Below are positions 1 through 8,459 of a stretch of 64,000 bases of DNA, in pieces. Source of the stretch: Rhizobium sp. RU36D (lineage in GTDB: Bacteria; Pseudomonadota; Alphaproteobacteria; Rhizobiales; Rhizobiaceae); NCBI RefSeq assembly GCF_900176345.1, contig NZ_FWXU01000012.1, positions 1 to 64,000 on the forward strand, written 5' to 3'. Position 1 is the stretch's first letter. Every line of letters starts with the position of its first letter. Both the position numbers and the translations under genes were made by a program. The notes under the pieces are model-generated. The model was not told the origin of the DNA, did not search any database, and saw only the letters and a program-made list of their open reading frames with translations.

Positions 1-107
1 CATCCTAACGCCTACCTCAAAAGGGAGCCAGCGGCGCAATCTACGATCAGCACGCGTACTTGGCCAGAGAGTATATCCCCAACGCCCTCACATCAACTGT
101 ACGTCTC

Positions 108-142
108 AGGGCCGGCCGCAAGGCCGGCCCTTCATCATTTTT
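108..142 (+). terminator. Rho-independent terminator
   Basis: A perfect 10-bp GC-rich inverted repeat (108-117 against 122-131) around a GCAA loop is followed by a T-rich tail ending in five Ts. It sits just before the DUF1515-like gene, so it probably ends a transcript entering from left of the window. No gene can be assigned confidently in 1-107. Confidence 0.7.
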
Positions 143-173
143 ACCACCAACTACAATTCAACAGGATATCACC

Positions 174-533
174 ATGGCGGATGAGGCGTTGCATCGTGCG
201 ATCGGACAGCTGGAAGGCCAGATATCCGCGATGCAGCAGCAGCTCGCCGCCCTTGCCCCGCAAATTCAGGTGAGCCGGCAGGAATCCAGCGACGGTCGGT
301 CACGCATCTATAAGGAGCTGGAAGCCTTGCGGGCCGAACACTCCACCAGCAAGGCGAATATCGAGCGGCTGGCGGATGACCTTGCCGAGGCAAAACCCGT
401 GATGCACGAGATCAAGCGGTGGAAGGAACGGTTCATCGGCATGCAGATGCTGCTTGGCGCCGGCGCCGCTGCGATCGGCGGCGCCGTTGTGCTGTTCTGG
501 AAATGGATCGCGATGAAGATCGGTCTTGGCTGA
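174..533 (+). CDS. DUF1515-like small membrane-anchored coiled-coil protein
   Basis: A 119-residue protein. Residues 1-85 are polar, rich in Q, A, E and K, and look like a coiled coil. The C-terminus (about 92-115) is one hydrophobic segment. The pattern of coiled coil, then a ...RWKER... stretch, then a TM helix resembles the DUF1515 proteins of rhizobial prophages and islands, although this is recalled from family memory and not searched. The ATG at 174 is preferred over the upstream TTG at 60, because the longer version would read through the terminator at 108-142. Its stop abuts the convergent integrase gene, so it is the last gene of the element on this side. Function unknown. Confidence 0.55.
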   Translation: MADEALHRAIGQLEGQISAMQQQLAALAPQIQVSRQESSDGRSRIYKELEALRAEHSTSKANIERLADDLAEAKPVMHEIKRWKERFIGMQMLLGAGAAAIGGAVVLFWKWIAMKIGLG

Positions 534-1415
534 TCAAGCGTTGGCGACGTCGTCCAGCGCAAAGCGATCGGCGACCATGCGCCCGGCATTGACGCGGGGC
601 TGCACATAGATTTCCAGAAAGACCGACGAACTTTCCCATCCGCCGGCCGTCATGGCTGTGCGGACATCCATTCCGAGATCGATCGCCCTGGTGGCGAAGG
701 TGCGTCGACCGCAGGTATGCGGCGGCTTGTTTTCGATGCCGGCCCGCTCGCACACAGCCTTGATCCGCTCATTGACCGAGTGCCGAGAGGTGTAGCGGAA
801 TACGCGGTCATCCGCGCTTTGGTCCACCCTGAGATCGCGTAGGCGCCCGACCAGTCCATCCGTGATGTAGCGCACGGAGTTGGTCGATGTTTTCGTCTTG
901 AGCAGCAAGGCCGTCCGGGCGTTCAGGTCCACCTCGCTCCAGCGTAGCGCGACGGCCTCGCTGATTCTGGCGCCGGTTTGCGCCATGAACATCACGATCG
1001 CGGCCAGATGTGGCAGGACGTCACGATCGCATTGACGGGTGAAGTCGTGCATCCATAGCGGCGACGCGGCCTTGAGGCGCTTTGGCTTGTCCGTCTTGAA
1101 CCGCCGCACGCGGATCAACCCGCACCATCCCTTGTCATATCCCCACATCAGCACCGCACGCGCCGGCGTCACCGCCTGGCGATTGCGCGTTGATCCTTTG
1201 GCGAGCGGATAGATCACTTCCGCCATCTCCCTGATGTCGGCAGGGTAGATCGATGCCAGCGGCCGATCGCCGAAATAGTCGATGATCGGCGGAAGATAGC
1301 GCTGCTCGCCGCCGGACTTGATATAGGCATCCGCCGCCTCGCGAAAGCTGCGGCCAGTGCGGATGTCGGAAAGGTGTATTGGAGTAACGCCCGTGGGGCG
1401 GAATGACATGTCCAT
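534..1415 (-). CDS. Tyrosine recombinase/integrase of an integrated element
   Basis: About 293 residues from the ATG at 1415 (an in-frame ATG at 1409 is also possible). The C-terminal half has the tyrosine-recombinase signature: an Arg in TGARISEAVALRW, a central Lys region, an H...RRTFAT box, and a GGWESSS...Y box supplying the nucleophile. The N-terminal 100 residues fit a core-binding/SAM-like domain. The frame stays open upstream to 1712, but that extension crosses the tRNA fragment and terminator and is not credible. The gene lies about 200 bp from a tRNA-Pro 3' half, the usual place for an integrase that recombines into a tRNA gene. It probably drives integration and excision of the element to its left. 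Confidence 0.88.
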   Translation of the reverse strand: MDMSFRPTGVTPIHLSDIRTGRSFREAADAYIKSGGEQRYLPPIIDYFGDRPLASIYPADIREMAEVIYPLAKGSTRNRQAVTPARAVLMWGYDKGWCGLIRVRRFKTDKPKRLKAASPLWMHDFTRQCDRDVLPHLAAIVMFMAQTGARISEAVALRWSEVDLNARTALLLKTKTSTNSVRYITDGLVGRLRDLRVDQSADDRVFRYTSRHSVNERIKAVCERAGIENKPPHTCGRRTFATRAIDLGMDVRTAMTAGGWESSSVFLEIYVQPRVNAGRMVADRFALDDVANA

Positions 1416-1609
1416 TACGGTCTCCCAAGATACCAGAAAAACATTCTTGAAGAGGGTCACGGGCACGGGTCGAAGGTTCGTATCCCTGTGACCAGAACAT
1501 TCCAGTTTACGGACCGATTGCGGACCGAATGACTGGACGAAACCGGAACGGACGGTGATCAAAATGACGTGTCCGCCCCGGAATTCCTGGGCTTTCGCGA
1601 CGCCATCTC

Positions 1610-1656
1610 CGTTCGGGACGTGGGGGTCGAGTGTTCGAATCACTCCACTCCGACCA
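1610..1656 (+). other. 3' half of tRNA-Pro(CGG): putative attachment site (att) of the element
   Basis: From the anticodon loop TTCGGGA onward the sequence is tRNA-like: anticodon-stem 3' strand CGTGG, T-arm GAGTG-TTCGAAT-CACTC, acceptor strand CACTCCG and ACCA. The 5' half is missing. The other anticodon-stem strand should be CCACG but reads CTCCG (1607-1611), there is no recognisable D-arm, and the 5' acceptor pairs poorly. This is what remains at the distal end after integration into the 3' half of a tRNA gene, so the intact gene should lie at the other end of the element, left of the window. Confidence 0.75.
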
Positions 1657-1661
1657 GTTCG

Positions 1662-1694
1662 AAAACCTCGCTTCGGCGAGGTTTTTTCGTTTTT
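1662..1694 (+). terminator. tRNA-Pro terminator
   Basis: A 10-bp stem (1662-1671/1676-1685) with a UUCG tetraloop is followed by T-rich sequence. It lies directly after the tRNA 3' half, where the native tRNA terminator would be. This suggests that original chromosome resumes at about 1657. Confidence 0.8.
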
Positions 1695-1789
1695 GCCGTC
1701 AGGAAAACACATCTGTGCCGCCCGGTAACCCCCGGACGGCTTTGTCGACCGTGCATTCTTCTGGTGCCCGACGTGGCAGGGCGCGCCGA

Positions 1790-3448
1790 TTATTCCGACG
1801 CAGACCCTGCCGGCCGGGCGGCAAATTGCTTCGACAGCCCCGCGGACGCATAAAGAATGGCCGCAGAGATCACCGGGGCCGCGGTCAGCGCGATCATTTT
1901 CAGCGGGACATGCATCTGGGCGGTAAAGCCGTCATCGGCCGCGAACTGCAGCAGGGACAGCATGATGGTCTCGGCAGCGGCGGTCACCAGGATGACAGGC
2001 GTCAAAAGCGCGAGTTTCTCCCCATAGGCGCAGACGAAGACGATCAGCAGGATCGTCACGGGTTCCAGCGAGTTGCGCCCCAGGCCGTCGGCGGAATAGC
2101 CCCAGAACACGACCATCACGAACAGGGCGGCCACAATGAAGCTGCCGCCGAAAGCCGCCGACTGGCGGTTCCAGCGATGGAACAGCATGGAGACGCAGGC
2201 CGCGGCCGCGGCCACGAAACCCAGCTGTCCCGGAAGGCTTTTTGAATATTGGATAAGCCATCTGGATGCATCGTTCAGCGGTCCGAGAAGCCACGCCTTG
2301 ATCAGGCCGTCGTTGTAAATGGCAAAGGGCGTCAGCGTGTAATAGATGTTGCTGATCCGCGGCGAAATCCATTCCTGAAACGTGGTCGCGGCTTCAAATC
2401 CCGTGCCTCGACCAAGAAGATAGGCCGCGAAGGGATCTGGCTGTCCGAGATGGACTTTGAAAGCCAGCCAGGGTGCCATGGTGGCAGCGCCCGCTATGGC
2501 TGCCGGCATGCAGAAGCGCGCCGCCCTTGCGATCCACGGCCCTTCGCCGTCCGGTGTCCTGGTCAGCACGAACAGGCCCAAAGCTGGGATCATCAGCGCT
2601 CCGACGGGATGGCTGAGCCACGACAATGCGGTGAGGAAGCCTGCCAGGTAGAGCCTGCGCCTGATGATGAAGGCAACGGCGAGCAGCAACAGATAGATCG
2701 CCAGAAGCTTGGGCCAGGTGAAAACGGTATTGATCAGGACCACAGGCGAGAGCGCCGCCCAGAATAGGGCGAGATTGGTGCGTGCCGGGTCCGGCGTCAG
2801 AGACCGTGTCAGGTGGAACACGCCGAGGATCACCAGCGCGTTCGTGAGCCAACCATAGATCGACGCAAACTCCTGGCCACCCCCGACAATGCCGAGCAGG
2901 AAGAACAGCGCGTTGATGCCGAATGGAACCAGCGGCCCGCGCGACGTCAGACCCCACTCACCGAAATAGTCCTCGACCTTTTCGACACCATCATAGTTGT
3001 GGCGGAAGTAGTCGGCGGTCGCGAAGGGGATTTCATGGTCGGAAGGCGCTGCGATCATCCGGCCGGGCTGAACCGAGCCGGGCATGAATTCCTGCGAAAT
3101 GGGCAGGGGATTGTTGCCGATAATCAGGGCCTGAAGCATGACCGCAGCAAACAGGGCATAGGGAAGCGAGATCCGGAATCGAACGTCCTTTGACCGGACC
3201 GCAAACACGATCGGCAGGGCAAAGGCCACCAAGAGCCCCCAGCGGATGAAATCGTTGCGGAACCAGGGGAAGAACCATAGGCCCGCACCCAGCACCGCCA
3301 GGCATAGGATACCGATAACGGGCGCGAGAATGGCCTTGCTGCTGTCAGCGCCGCTGTTTCGAAAAACAAGTACGGGCCAGAGCGTGAGATAGGACACCAG
3401 GACCACCTGATACAAAGTCTTGAGCATCAGGAAGAGACTGAAAAGCAT
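1790..3448 (-). CDS. Polytopic membrane protein, possible PMT/ArnT-like glycosyltransferase
   Basis: A 552-residue protein with roughly 12 hydrophobic segments spread along its length and only one long soluble stretch (about 120-170), which would be the first large periplasmic loop. This topology, with an early extracytoplasmic loop and aromatic-rich TM borders, is typical of GT39/GT83-type or DUF2029-type glycosyltransferases that use polyprenyl-linked sugars. I see no diagnostic catalytic motif, so the assignment stays tentative. The ATG at 3448 has GGAG eight bases or so upstream. It is the first chromosomal gene beyond the att site, with no evident operon partner. Confidence 0.6.
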   Translation of the reverse strand: MLFSLFLMLKTLYQVVLVSYLTLWPVLVFRNSGADSSKAILAPVIGILCLAVLGAGLWFFPWFRNDFIRWGLLVAFALPIVFAVRSKDVRFRISLPYALFAAVMLQALIIGNNPLPISQEFMPGSVQPGRMIAAPSDHEIPFATADYFRHNYDGVEKVEDYFGEWGLTSRGPLVPFGINALFFLLGIVGGGQEFASIYGWLTNALVILGVFHLTRSLTPDPARTNLALFWAALSPVVLINTVFTWPKLLAIYLLLLAVAFIIRRRLYLAGFLTALSWLSHPVGALMIPALGLFVLTRTPDGEGPWIARAARFCMPAAIAGAATMAPWLAFKVHLGQPDPFAAYLLGRGTGFEAATTFQEWISPRISNIYYTLTPFAIYNDGLIKAWLLGPLNDASRWLIQYSKSLPGQLGFVAAAAACVSMLFHRWNRQSAAFGGSFIVAALFVMVVFWGYSADGLGRNSLEPVTILLIVFVCAYGEKLALLTPVILVTAAAETIMLSLLQFAADDGFTAQMHVPLKMIALTAAPVISAAILYASAGLSKQFAARPAGSASE

Positions 3449-3637
3449 GAAAACGCTCCGTCGCGAATTGGCGGATGATCTGCGTCGGCGACGTCAGGCA
3501 GAATGGCTTGGGCGAGTTACATCAGCCGATCATCGCGGGGACGCATGAATATGCGTCTCTCCTGTCAAGGCAAAGCCCTTCGACGTCAAGGCTTTGATGT
3601 GCGGATGGTCGGGGCGGGGCCGAGACCCGCCGCCCTG

Positions 3638-5011
3638 CTATCTCGCCGGTTTGGCCGGGGCCGGCACCACGATGATGCTGGTTTTGTCGTGGCCGACAAC
3701 GAGGTCGATCGTCTGGCCGGCCTTGACCATGACAGGCTCGGGGAAGGTGTGGAGGACCTGCAGCCAATGGCCTTCATGGGCCTGGTCGGGATGGTTGCTG
3801 AAGGTGATGTCGTCGATGAGATCCACATCAAGCCATTGCACGACGCCGGTGGCGCGGCCATCGGCCTTGGCGGTGATCGACATCTTGCGCAGTTCCGGCG
3901 CAAAGCTGCGGGCGGTCAGGTCGACCGAGACCAGTTCGAAATCGTCCGACAACCGTGTCCAGTCCGTCATGGCGCCATGCAGCGGCAGGCGTTGCGGCGC
4001 AAGCGAATTGAACAAGGTCATGTCGAAGCCGGAGACATCGGAGACATGGGCGTAATTCGATAGCGTCTGGCTGTCGGCCAGGCAGCCGATGGCCCGCGCG
4101 GCCCGGGGAATGATGATGGCATCGTCCTCGATCAGGCGCGCATGGGCGTCCTCGAAGGTCTTGAGCACGTTTTCCGCCAGCAGGTCGCTCGACAGGATTT
4201 CGGAGACGAAGATATCGGCCTTGCGGGGCAATTCGCTGCCGACAGAGAGGTCCGTGGAGCTCTTGCCGAACACCTTGATGGCCTCCCCATAGCCGTTAGC
4301 AGCGACGATACGCTCGGCCGTGCGCGCCACCGCCGGCACCATCTCGCAGGTCACGATGTTCTGCGCCCCGGCCCGTGCCGCCATCAGCGACAGCAGGCCG
4401 CTGCCGGTGCCGATATCCAGCACCTGCGCATCCGCCCCGCGACGCTCGACAGCACGCAGGATCGCCGCCTCGAAGGCATCGTTGCGGACACCATCGTTCA
4501 TCATGGCCGGATGCCAGAAGGGCACGACGGTCGCCGCAAGCCGCCGGAACTGATGGGCGGCATGGATGTTGCCCGGCTGCAGAGTCAAAAGCTGCGACAG
4601 TTCCACCAGCGCGTCGTCTGTCCGGCCGGCATCGGCCAGCGCGACAGACAGGTTGGTGCGCACCACGGTATTGGTCGGCGAAATCGCCTTGGCGATGCGG
4701 AAACAGTCCACGGCTTCGCCATAGCGCGACAGCTGATGCAGCAGCATGCCCTTTTCGATCAGGCCCACCACATGCCCGGGATGCTGCGTCAGAAGCTTAT
4801 CCCAGTAATAGAGTGCCAGTTCCCGGTCGCCCCGTTTGGCCACGACGCCGGCAAGCAGCGGCAGCACGTCCAGCATGCGGTATTCCGCTGCCAGAACATG
4901 GGCATATTCCCTCTGCGCCAGTTCCAACTGTCCTGCCGCCTGTAGCCCCATGGCGGTATCAAGGGATTTGCGGGCGCGTGTATGTCTGTCGTTGATGTCA
5001 ATGCTGGTCAT
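3638..5011 (-). CDS. TPR plus PRMT-like S-adenosylmethionine methyltransferase
   Basis: 457 residues from the ATG at 5011. Residues 15-155 are helical repeats of TPR type. Residues 195-300 form a class I methyltransferase fold with motif I VLDIGTGSGLLSLMAA (197-212) and an acidic loop SEILSSDLLAE (270-280). That loop resembles the double-E loop of protein arginine methyltransferases, and the C-terminal part looks like a PRMT beta-barrel. TPR-PRMT architecture recalls eukaryotic PRMT9-type proteins and occurs in some alphaproteobacteria. The substrate is unknown; protein arginine methylation is an inference. The frame is open up to 5236, but the ATG at 5011 begins the conserved part and has an AAGG-type ribosome site upstream. 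Confidence 0.7.
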   Translation of the reverse strand: MTSIDINDRHTRARKSLDTAMGLQAAGQLELAQREYAHVLAAEYRMLDVLPLLAGVVAKRGDRELALYYWDKLLTQHPGHVVGLIEKGMLLHQLSRYGEAVDCFRIAKAISPTNTVVRTNLSVALADAGRTDDALVELSQLLTLQPGNIHAAHQFRRLAATVVPFWHPAMMNDGVRNDAFEAAILRAVERRGADAQVLDIGTGSGLLSLMAARAGAQNIVTCEMVPAVARTAERIVAANGYGEAIKVFGKSSTDLSVGSELPRKADIFVSEILSSDLLAENVLKTFEDAHARLIEDDAIIIPRAARAIGCLADSQTLSNYAHVSDVSGFDMTLFNSLAPQRLPLHGAMTDWTRLSDDFELVSVDLTARSFAPELRKMSITAKADGRATGVVQWLDVDLIDDITFSNHPDQAHEGHWLQVLHTFPEPVMVKAGQTIDLVVGHDKTSIIVVPAPAKPAR

Positions 5012-5385
5012 GATATCCCTTGCTCCAGGCCGGCTGCGAGCGGCCTCGATATTTTCAGCCAGTGCTAACGTGCCAGTCTTGTCCAAGCCTGTTGCACAAG
5101 CGGCGGCTGAGGCCTTTCGCCCGTCGGCAAGGACCACTGGAAGGCATTTGACTCCATGGTCGGAACAGGGCCTAATCGCGCCTGAGACGACAACAAGGCC
5201 AGGTCTTCGGACCAGACGATTGCTGTGCAATTTCAAACATCACCGTCCGGCGGGCCGCTGTCCGTCACGAGGTCGAAATGGGGGCGCGTAGAAACATGGC
5301 TTGGGCAGCAAGCCGACGGCCCGGCACCGAGGCCATTCTTCCGGCACCAGCGCTTTTCCAAGACTGAAATCTCCATGGAGTTGTC
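5012..5385. other. Intergenic region with no recognised gene
   Basis: This 374-bp gap lies between the divergent PRMT-like gene and the DUF4126 gene, so both promoters should be here. I see no convincing -35/-10 pair, repeat or RNA structure. GGAG at about 5375 serves the gene starting at 5386. Confidence 0.5.
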
Positions 5386-5868
5386 ATGTTCATCCAGCTT
5401 TCCCTCCTGATCGGTATCGTCGCCGGCCTCCGCGCCATGACGGCGCCCGCGGCCATTGCCTGGGCTGCCTATACCGGCCTTCTCGATCTCTCCGGCTCCT
5501 GGCTGGCCTTCATGGGGTCCATCTGGGCCGTGGGTCTCTTGACCGTTTTGGCGGCGTTCGAATTCGTCACCGACCAGTTGCCGTCGACACCGAGCCGCAA
5601 GGTGCCGCAGCAGTTCGGCGCGCGCCTTCTTACCGGCGCTCTCGCCGGTGCCGCGATCGGCATGCCCCATGGTGGCTGGATCCTCGGCGTGATCGCCGGT
5701 GTGATCGGCGCGGTCATCGGCACCTATGGCGGGGCGGCAGCACGCGCAAAGCTGGCCGAGATCTTTGAGGCCGATCTGCCGGCTGGCCTCATTGAGGATG
5801 CGGTTGCGATCGTTGCGGCCATCGTCATCGTCCTGTTGCTGCCAGCGGCCATCGGAGCAACTGCATGA
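5386..5868 (+). CDS. DUF4126 family membrane protein
   Basis: A 160-residue protein with an N-terminal hydrophobic start, a GLRAMTAPA motif near residue 14, and Gly/Ala-rich TM helices throughout. These features and the length match DUF4126 proteins. The stop overlaps the ATG of the next gene (ATGA, 5865-5868), so the two are translationally coupled and probably work together. A membrane role linked to the downstream flavin oxidoreductase is only suggested by this context. Confidence 0.75.
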   Translation: MFIQLSLLIGIVAGLRAMTAPAAIAWAAYTGLLDLSGSWLAFMGSIWAVGLLTVLAAFEFVTDQLPSTPSRKVPQQFGARLLTGALAGAAIGMPHGGWILGVIAGVIGAVIGTYGGAAARAKLAEIFEADLPAGLIEDAVAIVAAIVIVLLLPAAIGATA

Positions 5869-7238
5869 GAGCCTTCGACGCGATCATCATCGGCGCCGGC
5901 CAGGCCGGCCCCTCGCTTGCCGGTCGATTGAACGATGCCGGGCGCAAGGTCGCGATCATCGAACGCAAGCATGTCGGCGGCACCTGCGTGAACACCGGCT
6001 GCAAGCCCACCAAGACGCTGGTCGCGTCAGCCTATGCTGCCCATCTTGCCCGCCGCGGCGCCGATTACGGCATCATCCCGACCGGGCCTGTGCGGGTGGA
6101 TATGGCGAAGGTACGGGATCGCGCCTATCAGGTGACGCTGGATTCCCGCGCCGGCAATGAAAGCTGGCTGGAGAGCATGGAAAACTGCACGCTGATCCGC
6201 GGCCATGCCCGGTTCGAAAGCCCGACCACCATCAGGGTCGGCGAGGAACTGCTGACCGCGCCGCAGATATTCCTCAATGTCGGTGGCCGTGCGGCGATCC
6301 CGGATTTTCCAGGCATCCAGGATGTGCCCTACCTGACCAACAGCGACATCGTTGTGCTGGACCGGGTGCCGAAGCATCTCGTCATCGTTGGCGGCAGCTA
6401 TATCGGGCTGGAATTTGCCCAGATCTATCGCCGGTTCGGTGCTGAGGTGACGGTGGTCGAGAAGGGACCGCGCCTGGTCAGCCGCGAGGACGAGGATGTG
6501 TCGCAGGCGATCCGCGAGATCCTCGAAGGCGAGGGCATTCGCATTCGCACCGGCGCCGAATGCATTCGTTTCCGCTGGCATGAGGACGGTGTGGCGGTCG
6601 GGGTCGATTGCACTGAGGGCGCGCCTGAGGTGATCGGCAGCGACGTGCTGCTGGCGGTCGGCCGGCGTCCGAACACCGATGATCTCGGCCTGGACAAGGC
6701 GGGTGTGGAAACCGATACGCGCGGCTACATCAAGGTTGGCGACGATCTCGCCACAAATGTCGAGGGCATCTGGGCGCTGGGCGATTGCAACGGCCGCGGC
6801 GCCTTCACCCATACCGCCTATAACGACTTCGAAATCCTCGCCGCCAACCTGCTGGATGGCGAAAGCCGCAAGGTTTCCGACCGGGTGCTCGGCTATGCAC
6901 TCTACATCGACCCGCCGCTCGGCCGTGTCGGCATGACGGAAGGCCAGGCGCGCCAGAGCGGTCGCAATATCCTTGTCGGAACAAGACCGATGTCGCGCGT
7001 GGGTCGCGCTGTTGAAAAGGGCGAGACGTTGGGCTTCATGAAGCTCATCGCTGATGCCGACACACGAAAAATCCTCGGCGCATCGATCCTCGGCACCGGC
7101 GGCGACGAGGCAATCCACGGCATCCTCGACCTGATGAACGCCGATGCGACCTTCGACACCCTGCGCTGGGCCGTGCCGATCCACCCCACGGTCTCTGAAC
7201 TCTGGCCGACGGTGGTGCTGGAGATGAAGGCTGGGTGA
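5865..7238 (+). CDS. FAD-dependent pyridine nucleotide-disulfide oxidoreductase (mercuric reductase/Lpd-like)
   Basis: A 457-residue protein of class I disulfide reductase architecture. It has an N-terminal FAD Rossmann motif (GAGQAGPSLAGRL), a redox-active disulfide GGTCVNTGCKPTK (about 40-52), a central NAD(P) Rossmann motif (GGSYIGLEFAQ), and a C-terminal dimerisation domain ending HPTVSELWPT with the catalytic His. It lacks the N-terminal HMA domain and C-terminal vicinal cysteines of true mercuric reductase, and there is no mer or 2-oxoacid dehydrogenase gene nearby. The in vivo disulfide or quinone substrate is therefore unknown. It is coupled to the DUF4126 gene by a 4-bp overlap. Confidence 0.85.
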   Translation: MRAFDAIIIGAGQAGPSLAGRLNDAGRKVAIIERKHVGGTCVNTGCKPTKTLVASAYAAHLARRGADYGIIPTGPVRVDMAKVRDRAYQVTLDSRAGNESWLESMENCTLIRGHARFESPTTIRVGEELLTAPQIFLNVGGRAAIPDFPGIQDVPYLTNSDIVVLDRVPKHLVIVGGSYIGLEFAQIYRRFGAEVTVVEKGPRLVSREDEDVSQAIREILEGEGIRIRTGAECIRFRWHEDGVAVGVDCTEGAPEVIGSDVLLAVGRRPNTDDLGLDKAGVETDTRGYIKVGDDLATNVEGIWALGDCNGRGAFTHTAYNDFEILAANLLDGESRKVSDRVLGYALYIDPPLGRVGMTEGQARQSGRNILVGTRPMSRVGRAVEKGETLGFMKLIADADTRKILGASILGTGGDEAIHGILDLMNADATFDTLRWAVPIHPTVSELWPTVVLEMKAG

Positions 7239-7294
7239 GGGGCTGCAAGGTAACGTTGTCTTTGCGGTGCGCCTCTTGGGCGTTCGCGCTCAAC

Positions 7295-7698
7295 ATACCC
7301 CCCTCTGGCTTGCCAGCCATCTCCCCCTCAAGGGGGGAGATCAGCAGAACGGTGCCCCGCCAGCCAAGCCAGCAAACGTCGGGTGTTTTGGGCGAGCGGT
7401 CTCCGCAATCGGATCTCCCCCCTTGAGGGGGAGATGGTCGGCAGACCAGAGGGGGGTTGGCGCATGCTACGAAATGCATGTTGGCGAGCGGTCTCCGCAA
7501 ACCGATCTCCCCCCTTGTGGGGGAGATGCCCGGCAGGGCAGAGGGGGGTATCGCGTATGCTAGAATTCGCATGTTGGCTAGCGACCTCGGCCATAGGATC
7601 TCCCCTCTTGTGGGGGGATGAGGCGTGGTCGGCGAAGCCGAGCAATCGATCCCGTGAGTCGGTTGCAATGCCGGACGCCGGCAGACCAGAGGGGGGTG
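7295..7698. repeat. Cluster of RIME-like mosaic palindromic repeats (four half-units)
   Basis: Four related half-units lie at about 7295-7342, 7412-7458, 7503-7550 and 7597-7698. Each has a core like CTCCCCCCTTGAGGGGGAG flanked by GCCAGC/GGCAGG and CCTCTG/CAGAGG arms. The first is inverted relative to the others, and the last is interrupted. This layout of large palindromes separated by variable spacers matches the rhizobial intergenic mosaic elements. They fill the gap between two convergent genes. Confidence 0.85.
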
Positions 7699-7769
7699 AA
7701 CCACCGATATGTCGGCTTGCCGACGACCTCCCAATAAGCAACTGACATACACGTACCCCAAGACATGCA

Positions 7770-7795
7770 AAAGCCCCCGCGAAGGGGGCTTTCAC
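7770..7795 (-). terminator. Terminator of the DUF892 gene
   Basis: A 9-bp stem AAAGCCCCC/GGGGGCTTT with a 5-nt loop lies about 30 bp past the stop at 7825. Read on the minus strand it ends in TTTT. Confidence 0.8.
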
Positions 7796-7824
7796 CATCG
7801 CACTTCCGGGCGATGTAGAAGACC

Positions 7825-8316
7825 TTAAGCGGCCTTCTTGTTGACCTTGCCTTCGGCCAGGCTCGACAGGTTCTGGTCGGTCTGGCTTTCTTCCTGCAGG
7901 GTCTCGTCCAGCAGCTTGGCGGCATCCTTCATACCGAGATCCATGGCCCAGCGCTTCAGCGTGCCGTAACGGGCGATCTCGTAGTGCTCGACGGCCTGGG
8001 CCGAGGAAATGAGACCGGCGTCCAGCGCAGGCTGGCCCTTGAATTCCTCCATGATTTCTTCGGCTTCGGCGATGATGCCTTCGATGGCGTCGCAGGTCTT
8101 GCCGCGGGCCTTCTTGCCCATCAGTTCGAAAACCTGCTCTAGGCGCTCGATCTGGCCTTCGGTCTGTTCGCGGTGCAGGTCGAATGCCTGCTGCAGCTCG
8201 GCCGACGATGCGGCGCGGCGCATCTTCGGCAGCGCGCGCAGGATCTTCTTCTCGGCGTAGTAGATGTCTTTCAGCGTATCGAGGAACAGGTCCTCAAGCT
8301 TCTTTTCCTTGTTCAT
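7825..8316 (-). CDS. YciE/DUF892 ferritin-like stress protein
   Basis: A 163-residue, almost fully helical protein. The N-terminal signature EDLFLDTLKDIYYAEKKIL and the later HYEIARYGTL box are those of DUF892 (YciE-like), a ferritin-like four-helix bundle with Glu/His metal ligands (E...HRE, E...HYE). Members respond to osmotic and oxidative stress; the exact activity is unknown. The gene is monocistronic, with its own terminator at 7770-7795 and an intergenic region of about 140 bp before the next gene. Confidence 0.9.
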   Translation of the reverse strand: MNKEKKLEDLFLDTLKDIYYAEKKILRALPKMRRAASSAELQQAFDLHREQTEGQIERLEQVFELMGKKARGKTCDAIEGIIAEAEEIMEEFKGQPALDAGLISSAQAVEHYEIARYGTLKRWAMDLGMKDAAKLLDETLQEESQTDQNLSSLAEGKVNKKAA

Positions 8317-8459
8317 CTCGGCTATCCCTTTGTTAATCGGTAGGCGCCCCTCTCCATCGGGCGCATCGGTTAACGGAGGAGTTGCAGGACAGTTCCATCG
8401 TTCGGACAGACTCTTTCACGCGAAAAGTCTTGCATTCCAGGGAACATTTTTGCGGTCTT

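Noticed and set aside
1579-1656. Intact tRNA-Pro gene
   Set aside because: The length is right, but the D-arm is absent, the anticodon stem is mismatched, and two acceptor pairs fail. Only the 3' half is tRNA-like.
5865-7238. Mercuric reductase
   Set aside because: There is no HMA domain, no C-terminal cysteine pair and no mer genes; a generic disulfide oxidoreductase is the safer call.
7295-7698. CRISPR array
   Set aside because: The repeats are palindromic, vary in sequence and orientation, and have irregular spacing; no cas genes are present.
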